In this document: positions 1 through 6,378 of the stretch, piece by piece
Numbering within the stretch: the stretch's first letter is position 1
Layout: the number at the start of each line of letters is the position of its first letter
Origin: an uncultured Clostridia bacterium
Lineage (GTDB): Bacteria > Bacillota > Clostridia > TANB77 > CAG-508
Assembly: GCA_934141605.1 (NCBI GenBank)
Contig: CAKPCL010000018.1
Location: 1 to 13,909 of the forward strand
Direction: 5' to 3'
Length of the DNA stretch: 13,909 nucleotides
Notes under the pieces: generated by a model
Told to the model about the DNA's origin: nothing
Seen by the model: only the letters and a program-made list of their open reading frames with translations
Database searches by the model: none
Position numbers and translations under genes: made by a program

Positions 1-55
1 ACACTACTAATACAATTATACCTAATACTGCAAATAATACATTTTTATTTTTCAT
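1..55 (-). CDS. N-terminus of a membrane or exported protein (cut by window edge)
   Basis: Only the first 18 codons are inside the window. They read MKNKNVLFAVLGIIVLVV, a short basic start followed by an unbroken hydrophobic stretch, which is a signal peptide or first membrane segment. A GGAGG ribosome binding site lies eight bases before the ATG at 55-53. A strong promoter sits upstream at 103-132, and the gene follows repeat copy 1. Nothing more can be said about function because the rest is outside the window. Confidence 0.6.
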   Translation of the reverse strand, partial: MKNKNVLFAVLGIIVLVV

Positions 56-102
56 ACCCATTCCTCCAATCATTTCAACAAATTACTATTTATCTAATTC
101 CT

Positions 103-132
103 ATAATAACATAAACTCAATTATTCTGTCAA
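103..132 (-). promoter_or_regulatory. Sigma-A-type promoter of the gene at 1-55
   Basis: On the minus strand a perfect -35 TTGACA (132-127) is followed after 18 bases by TATTAT (108-103), with a TG one base before the -10. The -35 box begins inside the right arm of the palindrome at 130-154, so a protein bound there would touch the promoter. The promoter of the hydrolase gene (1345-1374) has the same layout and spacing. Confidence 0.7.
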
Positions 133-250
133 AATTATCCATCGGATAATTTTGCAGGAACAGGGAGTCACCCCGAACTCCCATTTACACCTAAAAGCGT
201 GGCTTTTATCGGGTGACTCATAAAAAAACATGGTGACTTTTAGTCACCCC
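130..250 (+). repeat. Structured dispersed repeat, copy 1
   Basis: This is the first of three copies (others at 1372-1479 and 13692-13806). Reading the plus strand: P1 is a perfect palindrome with 11-bp arms (130-140 and 144-154). It is followed directly by CAGGAACAGGGAGT. P2 is GGGAGT (163-168) with ACTCCC (177-182). P3 is CTAAAAGC-GTG-GCTTTTA (191-208). A hairpin at 232-248 closes the unit. GAGTCACCC (165-173) is also exactly complementary to GGGTGACTC (211-219), so an alternative fold competes with P2. The copies differ in sequence yet keep P1 and P2 by paired changes. This points to a structure acting as RNA or single-stranded DNA. I do not recognise the family. Confidence 0.7.
222..248 (-). 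terminator. Intrinsic terminator of the hydrolase gene
   Basis: On the minus strand GGTGACT (248-242) pairs with AGTCACC (238-232) around a 3-base loop. Seven T residues follow within a few bases (228-222). It begins 26 bases after the hydrolase stop codon. The equivalent hairpin in repeat copy 3 keeps the pairing with a changed base pair. Confidence 0.75.
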
Positions 251-274
251 TTTAATTATAAAATTTATTTAAAT

Positions 275-1306
275 TTATATTGTTAAACCTTCATCTTTTT
301 CTTTATTTACAATGGTACTTTTATAAGTATCATTAATAAATTTATCTCCTAGTTTATTAACACCTGTACCACTTCTATTATCATGACTTCTACCTAAAAT
401 TATTTTATGTTGAACATCAATTCCTAAACTTTGTAATATCTCAATAGTTTTTTTCGCTCTGCAAAACATTTCTCTTCCTAAAGCTTCTCTTTGTTGTTTC
501 CCAACCTCAATTGGTACACTCCTATTAAAATAACTCATATCACTCATAGGAGCTGGATTACCTAAATCATCAACTCTTGAATCTGATTTATTTTGTGTTT
601 CCAATTCACCTACATAATATCTAAACTTAATTTTTGAATAACTTCCTAAATCAAATTTCTTACCGGTCAACTCTTCGTAATTTGCAATTCCTATTGGATA
701 TGGTATTTTTTCTGTTGGAATAGGGATACTACCGCTTGCTCCACCTATGCATGCAGTTTCAACTATTTCTGGATGTAACAAGGCAAATCTTTGTGCAAAA
801 ACTCCCGAACTCGAATAACCATTTAGAAATATTTTATCTTTAATAATTAATCCTTTTTCTATCTGTAAAATAGATCTTGCTTTATTAATAATATTTACAA
901 CTTGCTCATCCATTCTATAATTTTTATCCTTACTAGAAAGACTAAAACATTCTTGAGATAGTTGTTGAAAATAAGGATAATCATTATAACTTGGTATTAA
1001 TGGAACAACAATTGGGCTCGGTAAATCATTTGTTAATTGAGCCAACCTAATCCCTGTTTGTCCTCCTTGTTCTATAATTTTTTCTAGTTCTTCACTTTCT
1101 AAATTATTAGATTCAACTATAAGTTGATTGTTTATATTTGATGATAAAGGTATTGCAAGAATACTCGGTATATTAATACCTCTATCTATATCCATAGCCA
1201 AAATTTTTATTTTATATGGTACCCCATTAATTTGATATTCAAACTCAACATCTTTACCTGAATTTAATTTATTACATATATATTTTATCAATTCTTCTTT
1301 ATTCAT
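275..1306 (-). CDS. Alpha/beta hydrolase, cytoplasmic, substrate unknown
   Basis: This is a 343-residue protein with the mark of the alpha/beta hydrolase fold. A nucleophile elbow GYSSSG (catalytic Ser about residue 165) lies in the context FLNGYSSSGVFAQRFALLHPE, and a late GRSHD supplies the likely catalytic His (about 318). The context resembles uncharacterised esterase/PHB-depolymerase-like bacterial hydrolases. There is no signal peptide or membrane segment, so it should act in the cytosol. The start is placed at the ATG at 1306: AGGTGA lies five bases upstream and overlaps the earlier in-frame GTG and ATG. The gene stands alone, with its own promoter (1345-1374) and terminator (222-248), and a structured repeat on each side, like a cassette. 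The fold is fairly certain. The substrate is not known. Confidence 0.75.
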   Translation of the reverse strand: MNKEELIKYICNKLNSGKDVEFEYQINGVPYKIKILAMDIDRGINIPSILAIPLSSNINNQLIVESNNLESEELEKIIEQGGQTGIRLAQLTNDLPSPIVVPLIPSYNDYPYFQQLSQECFSLSSKDKNYRMDEQVVNIINKARSILQIEKGLIIKDKIFLNGYSSSGVFAQRFALLHPEIVETACIGGASGSIPIPTEKIPYPIGIANYEELTGKKFDLGSYSKIKFRYYVGELETQNKSDSRVDDLGNPAPMSDMSYFNRSVPIEVGKQQREALGREMFCRAKKTIEILQSLGIDVQHKIILGRSHDNRSGTGVNKLGDKFINDTYKSTIVNKEKDEGLTI

Positions 1307-1344
1307 ATTCATCACCTGTTTAACTTAATCTTTATCTAATTCCT

Positions 1345-1374
1345 ATGATAACATAAATCCATTTATCCTGTCAA
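1345..1374 (-). promoter_or_regulatory. Sigma-A-type promoter of the hydrolase gene
   Basis: A perfect -35 TTGACA (1374-1369) is separated by 18 bases from TATCAT (1350-1345). The -35 overlaps the arm of the palindrome at 1372-1396. Sequence and spacing closely follow the promoter at 103-132, which suggests shared control. Confidence 0.7.
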
Positions 1375-1479
1375 AATTATCCAAGGGATAATTTTGCAGG
1401 AACAGGGAGTTATACTAACCCCATATAATAGACTAAAAGCGTGGCTTTTAGCGTATATACATTTTATTTCGTGTATAAC
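1372..1479 (+). repeat. Structured dispersed repeat, copy 2
   Basis: P1 is a perfect palindrome with 11-bp arms (1372-1382, 1386-1396), then the conserved CAGGAACAGGGAGT. P2 is kept by different bases from copies 1 and 3: GGG plus GTTA (1405-1412, one bulged A) pairs with TAAC plus CCC (1416-1422). P3 is a perfect 8-bp hairpin (1433-1451). GTTATAC (1409-1415) is exactly complementary to GTATAAC (1473-1479), replacing the GAGTCACCC/GGGTGACTC pairing of copy 1. The sequence beyond P3 is unlike the other copies. Confidence 0.65.
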
Positions 1480-1503
1480 AATTAGATATACATATTTTTT
1501 CAT

Positions 1504-1541
1504 AGAAAAAGCAAGTGTTTTTCTTAAATTCACACTTGCTT
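1504..1541 (-). terminator. Intrinsic terminator after the gene at 1540-1875
   Basis: A perfect 10-bp stem pairs AAGCAAGTGT (1541-1532 read on minus) with ACACTTGCTT (1518-1509). A T-rich run follows on the minus strand. The stem begins at the stop codon of the preceding gene. Confidence 0.75.
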
Positions 1542-1875
1542 ATGGCTTTATTTTATTGTTTCTACAATTAGTTTTATTCCAATTTTTACTCCGTTCTTTA
1601 AAATAGTTTTCGTTATAATAAGCTCCTATATAATCTCTTGTAGAAATATATTCTGACAATAAATTTGAAATACTTTTCTTTTTATTTTCATCTATTGAAT
1701 TAAATTCCTGTTTTAACAATTCGACTTTTTCTTTTAATTTATTATCAATTTTTTCTAATGCTTTAGTGTCTTGTTCATTTGTCTGTGCTAATTCTTCAGA
1801 CATATAATTAAATATTTTTCCTAAAATATCTAAAAAATTATTTTCTAGAATATGTTTTAATTCATTTTTATTCAT
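1540..1875 (-). CDS. Small charged alpha-helical protein of unknown function
   Basis: This 111-residue protein is rich in Lys, Glu and Asn, with long helical, probably coiled-coil stretches (about residues 10-80). There is no signal peptide or membrane segment. The start ATG at 1875 has AAGGTGG about eight bases upstream. That site lies in the loop of a small CATCAC/GTGATG inverted repeat which could limit its access. It follows the broken helix-turn-helix gene at 1935-2378 on the same strand, probably in one transcript, and ends at a terminator. I do not recognise a family. Its place beside a replication-type gene and a serine recombinase suggests cargo or an accessory gene of a mobile element. 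Confidence 0.5.
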   Translation of the reverse strand: MNKNELKHILENNFLDILGKIFNYMSEELAQTNEQDTKALEKIDNKLKEKVELLKQEFNSIDENKKKSISNLLSEYISTRDYIGAYYNENYFKERSKNWNKTNCRNNKIKP

Positions 1876-1934
1876 TTCATCACCACCTTTGTTGTGTGAT
1901 GTTAACTCTCATTCGGCTTCTTTTCAAGTCCTTT

Positions 1935-2378
1935 CTAAAAATTATTAGCATAAAGTTTACTAAAATCAAAATTACTATAATCCCTGTCACTTTTGTATCG
2001 CCAGTTATTATAATTTATATTATTATTCTTTATTATATCTTTAACATCTGTGTTAATAGGTCTTGTCCTAATTTATTTATAGGTATTAACACATTTGTTA
2101 ATAGGGGTAAGAATTCTTTTTTGTATTTCTTTTGAATTTTCTTTATATTCTATTTTTACTTTAATATAGCCTTTATCTCTTAAAGAACTAATTAATCTTG
2201 AGCTATGCACTTTTGATATATTTAGCATTGAACTTATATATGAATTTGACATTATACATTCTTTAGTTTTACTTAATGTTAATATCATTGAATAAATAGT
2301 TTTTTCTTTATCTGTTAAGTTTTTATCTTTTGTTATATATTCTGGTAAAATTATATATTTAAAATTTTCTTCTTCCAA
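1935..2378 (-). pseudogene. Helix-turn-helix replication-initiator-like protein, frameshifted
   Basis: The intact part (2073-2378, TTG start) has a winged-helix N-terminus: about residues 18-75, with NSYISSMLNISKVHSSRLIS as the likely recognition helix, then RDKGYIKV. It resembles the HTH domain of phage and mobile-element replication or DnaD-like proteins. The frame closes after CVNTYK at 2073. The DNA downstream, in shifted frames, continues the expected low-complexity linker (repeated PIN-K/T motifs) and a proper end, DYSNFDFSKLYANNF then TAG at 1937-1935. At least two frame changes are needed, near 2068 and 2050. The start is uncertain because only TTG is available. AGGAAG lies about 11 bases upstream. 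Confidence 0.6.
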
Positions 2379-2505
2379 TTTATTATAATCTTCCTAATCA
2401 GTCGCCTTACGATCGATTTTGTGGCAATTTTTATTCATTTTAGAGTAAGTTATCGATTAAAGAAATGTTAAGCAATATCAAGCGTTTCTGATATTTCCCC
2501 AAATT

Positions 2506-2535
2506 GTATGCTCATACGGGGGTATGTTCCATACC
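2506..2535. promoter_or_regulatory. Two adjacent GTATG/CATAC dyads in a 270-bp gene-free stretch
   Basis: Between the HTH pseudogene and the recombinase (2379-2652) no gene is visible. It holds GTATG-CT-CATAC (2506-2517) and GGTATG-TTC-CATACC (2521-2535) side by side, plus a weak TCTGAT/ATCAGA hairpin near 2550-2585 before a T run. Tandem dyads of this kind could be an operator. They could also be part of an attachment site for the neighbouring large serine recombinase, whose att sites are imperfect palindromes near the gene. The sequence does not decide between these. Confidence 0.35.
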
Positions 2536-2606
2536 GTAGGAATTTTTTTATCTGATGTATATAAACAATATTACTATATCAGACAAATTTTTTAGAATAA
2601 AATTTA

Positions 2607-2642
2607 ATCAATCTAACACACCTTTTGATGTGTTAGATTGAT
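2607..2642 (-). terminator. Intrinsic terminator of the serine recombinase
   Basis: A perfect 14-bp stem (2607-2620 with 2629-2642) encloses an 8-base loop. On the minus strand it is followed by a T-rich stretch. It starts about ten bases after the recombinase stop codon. Confidence 0.8.
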
Positions 2643-2652
2643 ATATTTGAAT

Positions 2653-4231
2653 TTATAAAATTAATGATTTAATATCTGGTTTTAAGTCAAATCTTACAGA
2701 TTTGTCGTGATTTATCCATACTGTATCAATTAAAGCTTCTAGTATTGCTCTATTTGGCTCTTTTGCTTTGATTATTTCGTCAAAATAATCTATTGCTGTA
2801 TGAATTTCTTCTAATTTTTCATTAATTATTTCCTCTTCTTCTTTTTCTAGTGTCTTTTGTAATTTAATAATAGTATTCATTTTTTCTTGCTCTAATTTAT
2901 TATATGTATCAACTATAATTTGATTTTGCTCTGGGTTCTGTCCGAGTAGCTATATCTTTTATTTTCTGAGTTAGAATCATTTTGTATTCTAAATTAGCTT
3001 GTTCTAGTTCGAGCTGTATTTTCTTTCTATTGGACTGCATTTTCTTCTTTTTATTTTGTACATTGATTTTTTTTATTTCATCTAAATAAACTTTTTTAGT
3101 ATTCTTTAAAAAATCTTTAAATTGAAACCACATATCTTCTTCAAGAATTTCATGTCCTTTACATCTTTTAGTTCCATATTTCTTATAATCATTACATTCA
3201 TAAGCCTTAGCGTTATTTTTTCTCCTAAGTACCATTCCAGATGCTGACATACCACACTCAGCGCACCTGCATAATCCTCCAAAGAAATAATTTCTTTTAG
3301 GTTTACCACATTGACGATTTATTGTTGCTCTTCGATTTCTTATGTCATTTGCTGATTGAAAGGTCTCTTTTGAAACTATAGCCTCATGATGATTCTCAAA
3401 AACAAAATGCTCACTTTCAGGCAATTTTATAGCTTTTCCTCTAATCGAGATTGTTTTCTTTTTATGAGTTCTTAATGTTCCACAGTACACATCATTACCT
3501 ATGATGTTCTTTATCATATAATCTGACCATAACTCTTGAACTGGGTGTTTGTATATACGACCTCTTTGTAAATGTTTTTTTTGATAATATACTGATGGCG
3601 TTGGATAATTATAGTTTTCATTCAGTATATTACTTATTTTTTTCATTCCATTTCCATCTATATATAATTTAAAAACTAATTCAATTACAGGTCTTATTTC
3701 TTCATCAACAGTCAATTTTGTAATGTCATCTGGATCTTTCACATAACCATAGTAATTTTCCATTATTAATCTACCTGTTTTTTGTTTTGAAAGCATATGA
3801 TCCCTTGTTTTCTTTGAACAATCTTTTACATATCTTTCATTATACCAAGTTGTAATACCAATAGTGTCATCCCTATCATTTAGAACATCATAACACCCTC
3901 CCATTTCTGATACTAAAATTAAATTTTTCTGCATAGCTTTGAACTCATCAATTAATACTAATACTTTTCCATTATTTCTTCCAATTCTAGAAAGGTCTTT
4001 TGCTAAAACAACATCTATATCTCCTCTTTGCACCTTTCTTAACATTTTTGAAAATTTTGGTCTATCTAGTGTATAACCTGAAAAATTATCATCTATATAA
4101 AAATCACGGTCTAATATTTTCCAACCTCTAGACATAGCATAATCTTGTAGTATAATTTTTTGTTCCTCTATGCTTGCATAATTTTCTTTATCCTCATCTC
4201 TACTTAATCTACAATATCCAACTACTTTCAT
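2653..4231 (-). pseudogene. Large serine recombinase, frameshifted near the C-terminus
   Basis: The first 440 residues (2909-4231) show the full order of a large serine recombinase. The catalytic domain carries YCRLSRDED with the nucleophile at Ser10 and the SRIGRN motif near residue 85. The recombinase domain spans about 170-290. A zinc ribbon (about 315-370) has CRCAEC and C...C partners in YECNDYKKYGTKRCKGH. A coiled-coil arm follows. The frame then changes near 2935-2945. The remaining tail (EQNQIIVDTY... to 2653) reads in another frame and closely matches the tail of the second recombinase (12817-13140), which proves it belongs to this gene. Such enzymes integrate and excise phages and conjugative elements. 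Residues before the shift are intact, so a shortened protein might still be made. The start ATG at 4231 has GGAAGGAG nine bases upstream. Confidence 0.85.
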
Positions 4232-4266
4232 ATATATATATGCTCCTTCCGAGCTTGCTATATATG
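4229..4266 (-). promoter_or_regulatory. Hairpin over the recombinase ribosome binding site
   Basis: On the minus strand CATATATA and TATATATG flank an inner GCTC-GGAAG-GAGC stem, which holds the GGAAGGAG ribosome binding site and ends at the ATG. Folding would hide the start signal. A TATAAT -10 box lies upstream at 4299-4294 without a convincing -35. Confidence 0.45.
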
Positions 4267-4299
4267 TAATTTGCTGTTTTAGATATTGGAGCTATTATA

Positions 4300-4512
4300 T
4301 CACAAAACATTTCTTTTTTCTACCTCCAACATAATGATTCTTTCAATTATCTTTAAGTATTCATCGTCCCCACTCACAAACATAGCAACCTTTGACTCAG
4401 ATTTCTTAATATTGTTAATTTTTTCTTGTATTTCTTCATTTTGTAATTCATCTTTTGTGGCATAGATTTGGCAAAAATCCAATCCATTATGTTTCGATTT
4501 AAAAATTTGCAT
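4300..4512 (-). CDS. Small protein of a mobile element, function unknown
   Basis: This is a 70-residue acidic protein starting MQIFKSKHNGLDFCQIYATK. I place the start at the ATG at 4512 because GGAGG lies five bases upstream and overlaps the earlier in-frame GTG at 4524. It is predicted to be soluble, with helical character and no membrane segment. It sits just upstream of the serine recombinase on the same strand, and its stop codon overlaps that gene's probable -10 box. I know of no function. The position suggests an accessory gene of the integrated element. Confidence 0.55.
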   Translation of the reverse strand: MQIFKSKHNGLDFCQIYATKDELQNEEIQEKINNIKKSESKVAMFVSGDDEYLKIIERIIMLEVEKRNVL

Positions 4513-4532
4513 AATACCCTCCACAATAAATT

Positions 4533-4622
4533 TTATGTTTTTTGTGTATAATTATTCTTTTGTTTCCAATATCTCATCGCCTCTTTATCTCTCATTTTTC
4601 TTTCGTAATCTGATTTATTCAT
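4533..4622 (-). CDS. Very small ORF, 29 residues
   Basis: It reads MNKSDYERKMRDKEAMRYWK and ends nine residues later. A GGTGG ribosome binding site lies about four bases before the ATG. The product is highly charged and helical, and lies between the genes at 4300-4512 and 4668-5023 on the same strand. It could be a genuine small protein of the element or the head of a lost gene. Confidence 0.35.
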   Translation of the reverse strand: MNKSDYERKMRDKEAMRYWKQKNNYTQKT

Positions 4623-4667
4623 GTTTCCACCAACTACTAATTCCTACAAACAACACTATCCAAATTT

Positions 4668-5023
4668 TTATGGCTCTTCCTCCTCAGAATATTGATCTTG
4701 TTGGATTTTAGATACATAGTGTCTTAATATCTTCTTCACCATCATACATCATTTCATCACATACCCTTTTATAAAATCTTTCGTGTTCTTCATTTAAAAA
4801 GTCTAAGATAACTTCCTTCAACTCTAATCTTCATCTTTTAAATTAAAGTATTTTACAATTGCTATTTCTTTTGGATATACTCCAATCATTACTTCAATTC
4901 ATCTGCCAAATGCTCTATCTTAAAATCTTTTAATTTATAATCTTTGTTAGCCAATTTTTGTAGTGAATGTAGTGCCAAAACCCCGTAACTAACAATTATT
5001 CTTTTTAACAAACTCTTGTCCAT
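4668..5023 (-). pseudogene. Decayed gene of about 120 residues, three frame changes
   Basis: Coding-like stretches line up end to end in different frames on the minus strand. They begin with an ATG at 5023 (MDKSLLKRIIVSYGVLALHS, running on to HLADELK). Next come IEVMIGVYPKEIAIVKYFNL, then LKEVILDFLNEEHERFYKRV with DEMMYDGEED, and last HYVSKIQQDQYSEEEEP with a stop at 4668-4670. Each stretch is broken by a stop or shift, near 4890, 4830 and 4715. AGGG precedes the ATG by about eight bases. Composition and location suggest an accessory gene of the same mobile element as the recombinase. The function is unknown. Confidence 0.5.
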
Positions 5024-5032
5024 TCTATATCC

Positions 5033-5155
5033 CTACTTTCGCAATTTTATATATTTAGGAACATCAATGCTTTTTCCAAGCTCACTTTTAAAAACATATC
5101 GTTTTCTATCACTATCATAACTATAAGCACTAACGTTCCAATTTCTATAAGCCAT
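5033..5155 (-). CDS. Short ORF beside the IS insertion, 40 residues
   Basis: It reads MAYRNWNVSAYSYDSDRKRY followed by a basic tail ending KYIKLRK. There is no good ribosome binding site. The DNA just upstream is the boundary of the IS21-type element at about 5188. It may be a small gene, or what is left of a longer one interrupted by the IS. It lies ten bases before the decayed gene at 4668-5023 and is read in the same direction. Confidence 0.3.
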   Translation of the reverse strand: MAYRNWNVSAYSYDSDRKRYVFKSELGKSIDVPKYIKLRK

Positions 5156-5187
5156 ATTAGATAACTTTCTTCTGTTTTTGATAAACT

Positions 5188-5238
5188 AAAAGTGGACCAA
5201 AAATTCAATTAATAATAATTGAAAAACGGACCACTTTT
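5188..5238 (+). repeat. Left-end inverted repeat of the IS21-type element
   Basis: AAAAGTGG (5188-5195) pairs with CCACTTTT (5231-5238). The pairing continues inward after one mismatch, and an inner TTCAATTA/TAATTGAA stem sits in the loop. It marks the left IS boundary. As RNA it would also form a terminator-like hairpin blocking transcription into the transposase. Confidence 0.6.
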
Positions 5239-5286
5239 TTACATAACTTCAAATATATGTTTAAATATATTTGGAGGTTGAGGGAG

Positions 5287-6378
5287 ATGAAAAATTTTAT
5301 GGATTTATCAGCAATATTAAAATTAAAGGAAAAAGGATTATCTAATAGATCTGTTGCTAAATCTTTAGGAATTGATAAAAAAACCGTAAATATATATTGG
5401 AATGAATATAAAGAAAATTTAAGTAAATTAGACAATGAAACTAATTCAACTAATATTTTAAGAATTCAAGAGGACATTGTTTCCAAACCTAAATATAATT
5501 CTGTTTCAAGAGTTAGAAGAAAATTAACACCAGATTTTTTTTAAGCATTAGAAAATATTTTAAAAGATGAAGAAAATAAATGTAAGGTTCTTGGAACAAA
5601 TAAATAAGCTTTAACAAAACAACAAATTTATGAATTACTTAAAAGGCTAGGGTTTGATGTAAGTTATTCTTCAGTGATATTAGAGATTAGGAAATTTAAA
5701 CAATCTGGTAATGAATGTTTCATTAAACAGGATTATGAATTTGGAGATAGATTAGAATATGATTTTGGTGAAGTTAAACTTGTAATAAATGGTGTTTTGA
5801 AAAGATATTACATAGCTGTTTTATCCAGTCCTGCTGGAAATTTTAGATGGTGCTATCTTTATGATAACTGTAAAAAAGATGTATTTTTAGATTCTCATGT
5901 TAAATTTTTTGAAATGATTGGAGGTGTTTAGAAAGAAGTTGTTTACGATAATATGAGAAATGTAGTTTCTAAATTTATTGGAAAAAGCGAAAAAGAATTA
6001 AATGAGGATTTAGTAAAAATGAGCATATATTATGGTTTTGACATTAATGTAACAAATGCATTTAGTGGCAATGAAAAAGGTTATGTTGAAGGTAGTGTAA
6101 AGTATTTAAGAAATAAGATATTTGCTGAAAATTACAAGTTTCCTTCAGAAGATTCCGTAATTGAATATATGGAAAGTCGACTTATGAAACTTAATGAAAA
6201 CAGTAAAATTGAAGAAGAAAAAAGAAATTTAAAACCGACTAAGCCACCTTTAGAATTAGCTAATATTAGAAAGAGTCTAGTTAATAAATACAGCTTTGTA
6301 CAAATAGAAAACAATTTTTACTCTGTCCCAGAATATTTAGTTGGACTTAATGTTACAAGTAAAATTTATTACAATTTA
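5287..6378 (+). pseudogene. istA: IS21 transposase IstA with three in-frame stops, 3'-truncated
   Basis: The N-terminus (LKLKEKGLSNRSVAKSLGID) is the helix-turn-helix of IstA. All parts read in one frame, interrupted by TAA at 5542, TAA at 5605 and TAG at 5929, with no frameshift. The DDE residues can still be seen: Asp in LEYDFGEVKL (near 5760), Asp in VVYDN (near 5946), and Glu in SGNEKGYVEG (near 6075). The C-terminal YSFVQIENNFYSVPEYL motif of the family is present, then the reading frame enters foreign sequence after KIYYN. The start ATG at 5287 has GGAGG nine bases upstream. The protein cannot be made whole. It would have bound the IS ends and joined them to target DNA. Confidence 0.8.

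Larger units (their letters stand above)
5188..6378 (+). mobile_element. IS21-family element, 3'-truncated remnant
   Basis: The left end is marked by the inverted repeat at 5188-5238. The only gene is an IstA-type transposase. No IstB helper gene follows. The right end is missing: at about 6372-6378 the transposase runs straight into the reversed tail of a surface protein gene. Both have lost their ends, so a deletion or recombination joined them. Confidence 0.7.

Noticed and set aside
130..250. Integron attC site
   Set aside because: The repeat flanks gene cassettes and folds on one strand, but the attC core boxes (GTTRRRY and RYYYAAC) are not present in all copies and no integron integrase is in the window.
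130..250. Known riboswitch, T-box or CRISPR repeat
   Set aside because: No T-box sequence, no recognised riboswitch core, and only three distant copies without regular spacing.
1394..1606. Plus-strand ORF of 70 residues rich in Phe and Leu
   Set aside because: It has no ribosome binding site, runs through repeat copy 2 and the terminator at 1504-1541, and overlaps the end of a better minus-strand gene.
3106..3309. Minus-strand ORF of 67 residues within the recombinase
   Set aside because: It is an out-of-frame overlap of the zinc-ribbon region of the serine recombinase.
5287..6378. Alternative genetic code reading TAA/TAG as sense in IstA
   Set aside because: Other genes in the window end naturally with TAA, TAG and TGA, and the IS is also truncated, so decay explains the stops.
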